A stretch of DNA of 8,136 nucleotides from an uncultured Myxococcales bacterium (lineage in GTDB: Bacteria; Myxococcota_A; UBA9042), in assembly GCA_937915965.1 (NCBI GenBank), contig CALGHC010000713.1, positions 1 through 8,136 of the forward strand, in the 5' to 3' direction. How positions within the stretch are numbered: position 1 is the first letter of the stretch; each line of letters begins with the position of its first letter. The notes below the pieces were generated by a model, which made no database searches, was not told the DNA's origin, and was given only the letters and a program-made list of their open reading frames with translations. Positions 6,179 through 8,136 of this stretch are shown here, piece by piece. Position numbers and translations under genes: made by a program.

Positions 6179-6922
6179 GTGATCGAATTTCGGAATATCC
6201 GCAAGGCGTTCGGCGACAAGGTCGTGCTCGACGACGTGTCACTTACCGTCGGCACGGGGAGCATCCTCTTCATCGTCGGCATCTCTGGTGCGGGCAAATC
6301 AGTGCTCGTCAAGCACCTTGTCGGCCTGCTGCGGCCCGACGCCGGCCGGGTACTGCTGGACGGGGTCGACGTGACAGATCTGAGTGAGAAGGCGTTCTAT
6401 CCGGTGCGCAAGAAGTGCGCGATGGTGTTCCAGCATTCGACCCTCTTCGACTCAATGACGCTGTGCGAGAACGTGATGTTGCCGCTGCGAAAACACCGTG
6501 GGCTCGACGCGGCGGCCGCGCGGCAAGAGGCGATGCGATACCTGGAGATGGTCCAGATGCACGACGAGGCCGACCGCTTTCCCGCAGACATCGGCGACGG
6601 CCTACGCAAGCGGGTTGCCATCGCCAGAGCGCTTACCCAGTCGCCCGAGTACGTCATCTTCGACGAGCCCACCACGGGCCTCGACCCGCTCGCGGCGCCG
6701 CACGTCGATCGACTCATACGAAGCCTGTCGGACGACCATGGGGTCACCTCGATCGTGGTCAGCCACGATCTGCGCTCGATCTTCGGCGTGGCCGATCGGA
6801 TCGCGATGTTGTACAGGGGCAACATCCACCTCGATGGCACACCTGAGGCCTTCCGCGAGAGCACGGATCCGATCGTGCGCCAGTTCATCCGAGGACTTGC
6901 CGACGGCCCGATGGTACTGTAA
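6179..6922 (+). CDS. mlaF: MlaF-type ABC transporter ATPase (lipid/MCE transport)
   Basis: This 247-residue cytoplasmic ATPase is of the MlaF/Mkl family, which powers lipid movement between inner and outer membranes together with MlaE and MlaD. It contains Walker A GISGAGKS (34-41, K40), Q-loop Q85 (MVFQHSTLFDSMT, typical of the family), Walker B VIFDEP (D162, E163), GLDP D-loop and H-loop H196. The signature is unusual: IGDGL (138-142) where the consensus is LSGGQ or, in this family, LSGGM/LSDGM, so the Ser that contacts the ATP gamma-phosphate is Gly139. The flanking RKRVAIARAL is intact. Start GTG 6179 gives the family-typical MIEFRNI; GGGG lies 10 nt upstream. The frame is open further upstream but has no family similarity. 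The mlaD gene follows after 80 nt, which supports the assignment. No mlaE permease gene lies beside it. Confidence 0.92.
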   Translation: MIEFRNIRKAFGDKVVLDDVSLTVGTGSILFIVGISGAGKSVLVKHLVGLLRPDAGRVLLDGVDVTDLSEKAFYPVRKKCAMVFQHSTLFDSMTLCENVMLPLRKHRGLDAAAARQEAMRYLEMVQMHDEADRFPADIGDGLRKRVAIARALTQSPEYVIFDEPTTGLDPLAAPHVDRLIRSLSDDHGVTSIVVSHDLRSIFGVADRIAMLYRGNIHLDGTPEAFRESTDPIVRQFIRGLADGPMVL

Positions 6923-7002
6923 GCCGCTGCAGGCGGCATCCGTGACGCGAGGTTGGCACGCGTGGGCGGGAGCAGCCGACAGCGTGAGCGAGGATCAGCC
7001 AG

Positions 7003-8049
7003 GTGAAACAGCGCAGCATGGAGTTGAAGGTCGGCGCGCTGGTGCTCTTTTGCATCGGCCTGCTCGTCGCCTTCGTGCTGCTGCTCGGCGATCTGGGTGG
7101 AGCTACCGGCCACCTCGTGCATGTCGACTACGCGACGGCCTCTAGCCTCAAACCGGGCGCTGCGGTCAAGATCGCCGGCGTGACCGCCGGCCGGATCAGC
7201 ACGATCTCCTATTGGGGCGGAAAGCGCGATGAAGCCGTCGGCCGCAACGTGGTCGTGCGCGTGACCCTCGATCTCGATCCAGAGATGGGCCGCACGCTGC
7301 ATCGAGGTGCGCGGTTCTACGTGTCGACTCTTGGCGTGCTGGGCGAGAAGTACATCGAGGTCGACCCGGGTGACTTCGATGAGCCCCTGCTCGTCAGCGG
7401 CGCAAAGGTGGCCGGGGAACCGCCGCTGCGTTTCGAGGTAGTCAGCATGCAGCTCGCGCGGGTCGCCGAGATCGTCGCTCGGCTCCTCGAAGACAACGAG
7501 CAGATCGTGCGCGATCTGCTGCGCCACAGCGACGAGACCGTCGTCGCGGCCCGAGCCGCCGTCGACGAAGCCGGAGCGCTCGTCAAGGACAACCGCGCGA
7601 CAGTGCGTGAGGTCATCGCTCGCCTCGACGACACCGGCGTCAAGATCGATCGGGTCGTCGACGCATTGCAGATCGCCGTCGGCGATGGCCGCGCGGTCAG
7701 GCGGTCGATCGCACATGTCGAGGCGTTCTCAGACCGGCTCGACGAGGGCAGCCGACCGGTGATCCGCGACGCTCGCCAGATCGCGCGCAACCTCGAAGAG
7801 CTCTCAGGCCGTCTGCGCGACGAGCCAACCGCAGAGGTGGTCTTCGGCAAGGAAGGCCAGGCGAAGGTGCTCGGCGTGCTCGACAAGGTCGACGGCGTCG
7901 TCACCGACGCCCGCGCCGTCACCGACAACGCCCGCCAGGGCCGCGGCACGGTCGGCGGCATCCTGATGGACAACGAACTATTCATGGATATCAAGCTGTT
8001 GCTCAAGGATCTCAAGCGCCACCCCTGGAAGTTCATCTGGCGCGAGTGA
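7003..8049 (+). CDS. mlaD: MlaD-type MCE domain protein, inner-membrane anchored
   Basis: This 348-residue protein has one N-terminal membrane helix (about 10-28, VGALVLFCIGLLVAFVLLLG) and then a periplasmic MCE domain (about 38-140). The domain shows the hallmark GAAVKIAGVTAGRIS (52-66) and LGVLGEKYIEVDPG (110-123). Residues about 145-290 are long, charged, probably coiled-coil helices, as in MCE proteins that extend across the periplasm. The C-terminus, GTVGGILMDNELF followed by LLKDLKRHPWKFIWRE, is characteristic of bacterial MlaD homologues. It would form a ring that carries phospholipids and docks on MlaE/MlaF. Start GTG 7003 has AGGA at 6991-6994 with 8-nt spacing. ATG 7018, with AGGTGA at 7001-7006, is a close alternative that removes five residues. 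It is longer than E. coli MlaD (about 183 residues) because of the helical tail. It is likely co-transcribed with the ATPase gene 80 nt upstream. Confidence 0.94.
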   Translation: MKQRSMELKVGALVLFCIGLLVAFVLLLGDLGGATGHLVHVDYATASSLKPGAAVKIAGVTAGRISTISYWGGKRDEAVGRNVVVRVTLDLDPEMGRTLHRGARFYVSTLGVLGEKYIEVDPGDFDEPLLVSGAKVAGEPPLRFEVVSMQLARVAEIVARLLEDNEQIVRDLLRHSDETVVAARAAVDEAGALVKDNRATVREVIARLDDTGVKIDRVVDALQIAVGDGRAVRRSIAHVEAFSDRLDEGSRPVIRDARQIARNLEELSGRLRDEPTAEVVFGKEGQAKVLGVLDKVDGVVTDARAVTDNARQGRGTVGGILMDNELFMDIKLLLKDLKRHPWKFIWRE

Positions 8050-8136
8050 GACGACGCGACGACCGGCGCCCTCGCGGCTAGCCCCGCGTACTGGCTTCGA
8101 TCTCCGAGCGAGGCGTGGAAGGCCGACGCGAGCGGC
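8050..8136. other. Trailing 87 nt, no gene recognised
   Basis: No start codon with a convincing ribosome binding site and no RNA gene is visible. A 5-bp stem CGCGG (8073-8077) / CCGCG (8084-8088) is present, but it is short and lacks a T-tract, so I do not call a terminator. Confidence 0.5.

Noticed and set aside
6923..6937. GCCGC-TGCAG-GCGGC hairpin right after the mlaF stop
   Set aside because: The stem is only 5 bp and has no T-tract; too weak to call a terminator, and mlaD is likely co-transcribed.
6397..7716. 439-codon open frame on the minus strand opposite mlaF and mlaD
   Set aside because: It spans two clear plus-strand genes and their gap, and its translation shows no family motif; this is a codon-bias shadow.

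Overview
This 8.1-kb, high-GC window looks like a chromosomal segment of a myxobacterium-like organism (Myxococcota or a related lineage of the old Deltaproteobacteria). The reasons are a lipoprotein with a long Asp-rich linker followed by Cys-rich tandem modules, a TPR protein C-terminus of the kind often found in large signalling proteins of these bacteria, and an MCE/Mla gene pair typical of diderms. The taxonomic assignment is inferred from style, not from a marker gene. All supported genes lie on the + strand.

Layout: (1) 1-437, the C-terminal end of a TPR-repeat protein cut by the window edge. (2) 438-830, a 393-nt gap that forms the upstream/leader region of the next gene. It holds two short inverted repeats built from the same TGTCA/TGACA half-site, a nested stem-loop that looks like a degenerate serine tRNA on the minus strand, and a 9-bp hairpin just before the ribosome binding site. 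(3) 831-2558, a primary-type sigma-70 factor with regions 1.2, 2, 3 and 4 and a charged insert of about 200 residues. (4) 2559-2785, an 11-bp GC hairpin (probable terminator) and a candidate sigma-70 promoter. (5) 2786-5095, a secreted lipoprotein with about 114 cysteines: ten copies of a six-Cys module, three copies of a second Cys/Trp module, and a C-terminal somatomedin-B-like domain. (6) 5088-6050, a stand-alone PolA-type 5'-3' exonuclease whose likely start overlaps the lipoprotein stop. (7) 6179-6922, an MlaF-type ABC ATPase with an altered signature motif. (8) 7003-8049, an MlaD-type MCE protein. The last 87 nt hold no recognised gene.

Functional grouping: only the last two genes form a clear functional pair (phospholipid/lipid transport between inner and outer membranes), and the usual MlaE permease is not beside them. 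The sigma factor, lipoprotein and exonuclease look like separate neighbours. I see no defence system, mobile element or CRISPR array. The most unusual items are the modular cysteine-rich surface lipoprotein and the structured leader of the sigma gene.
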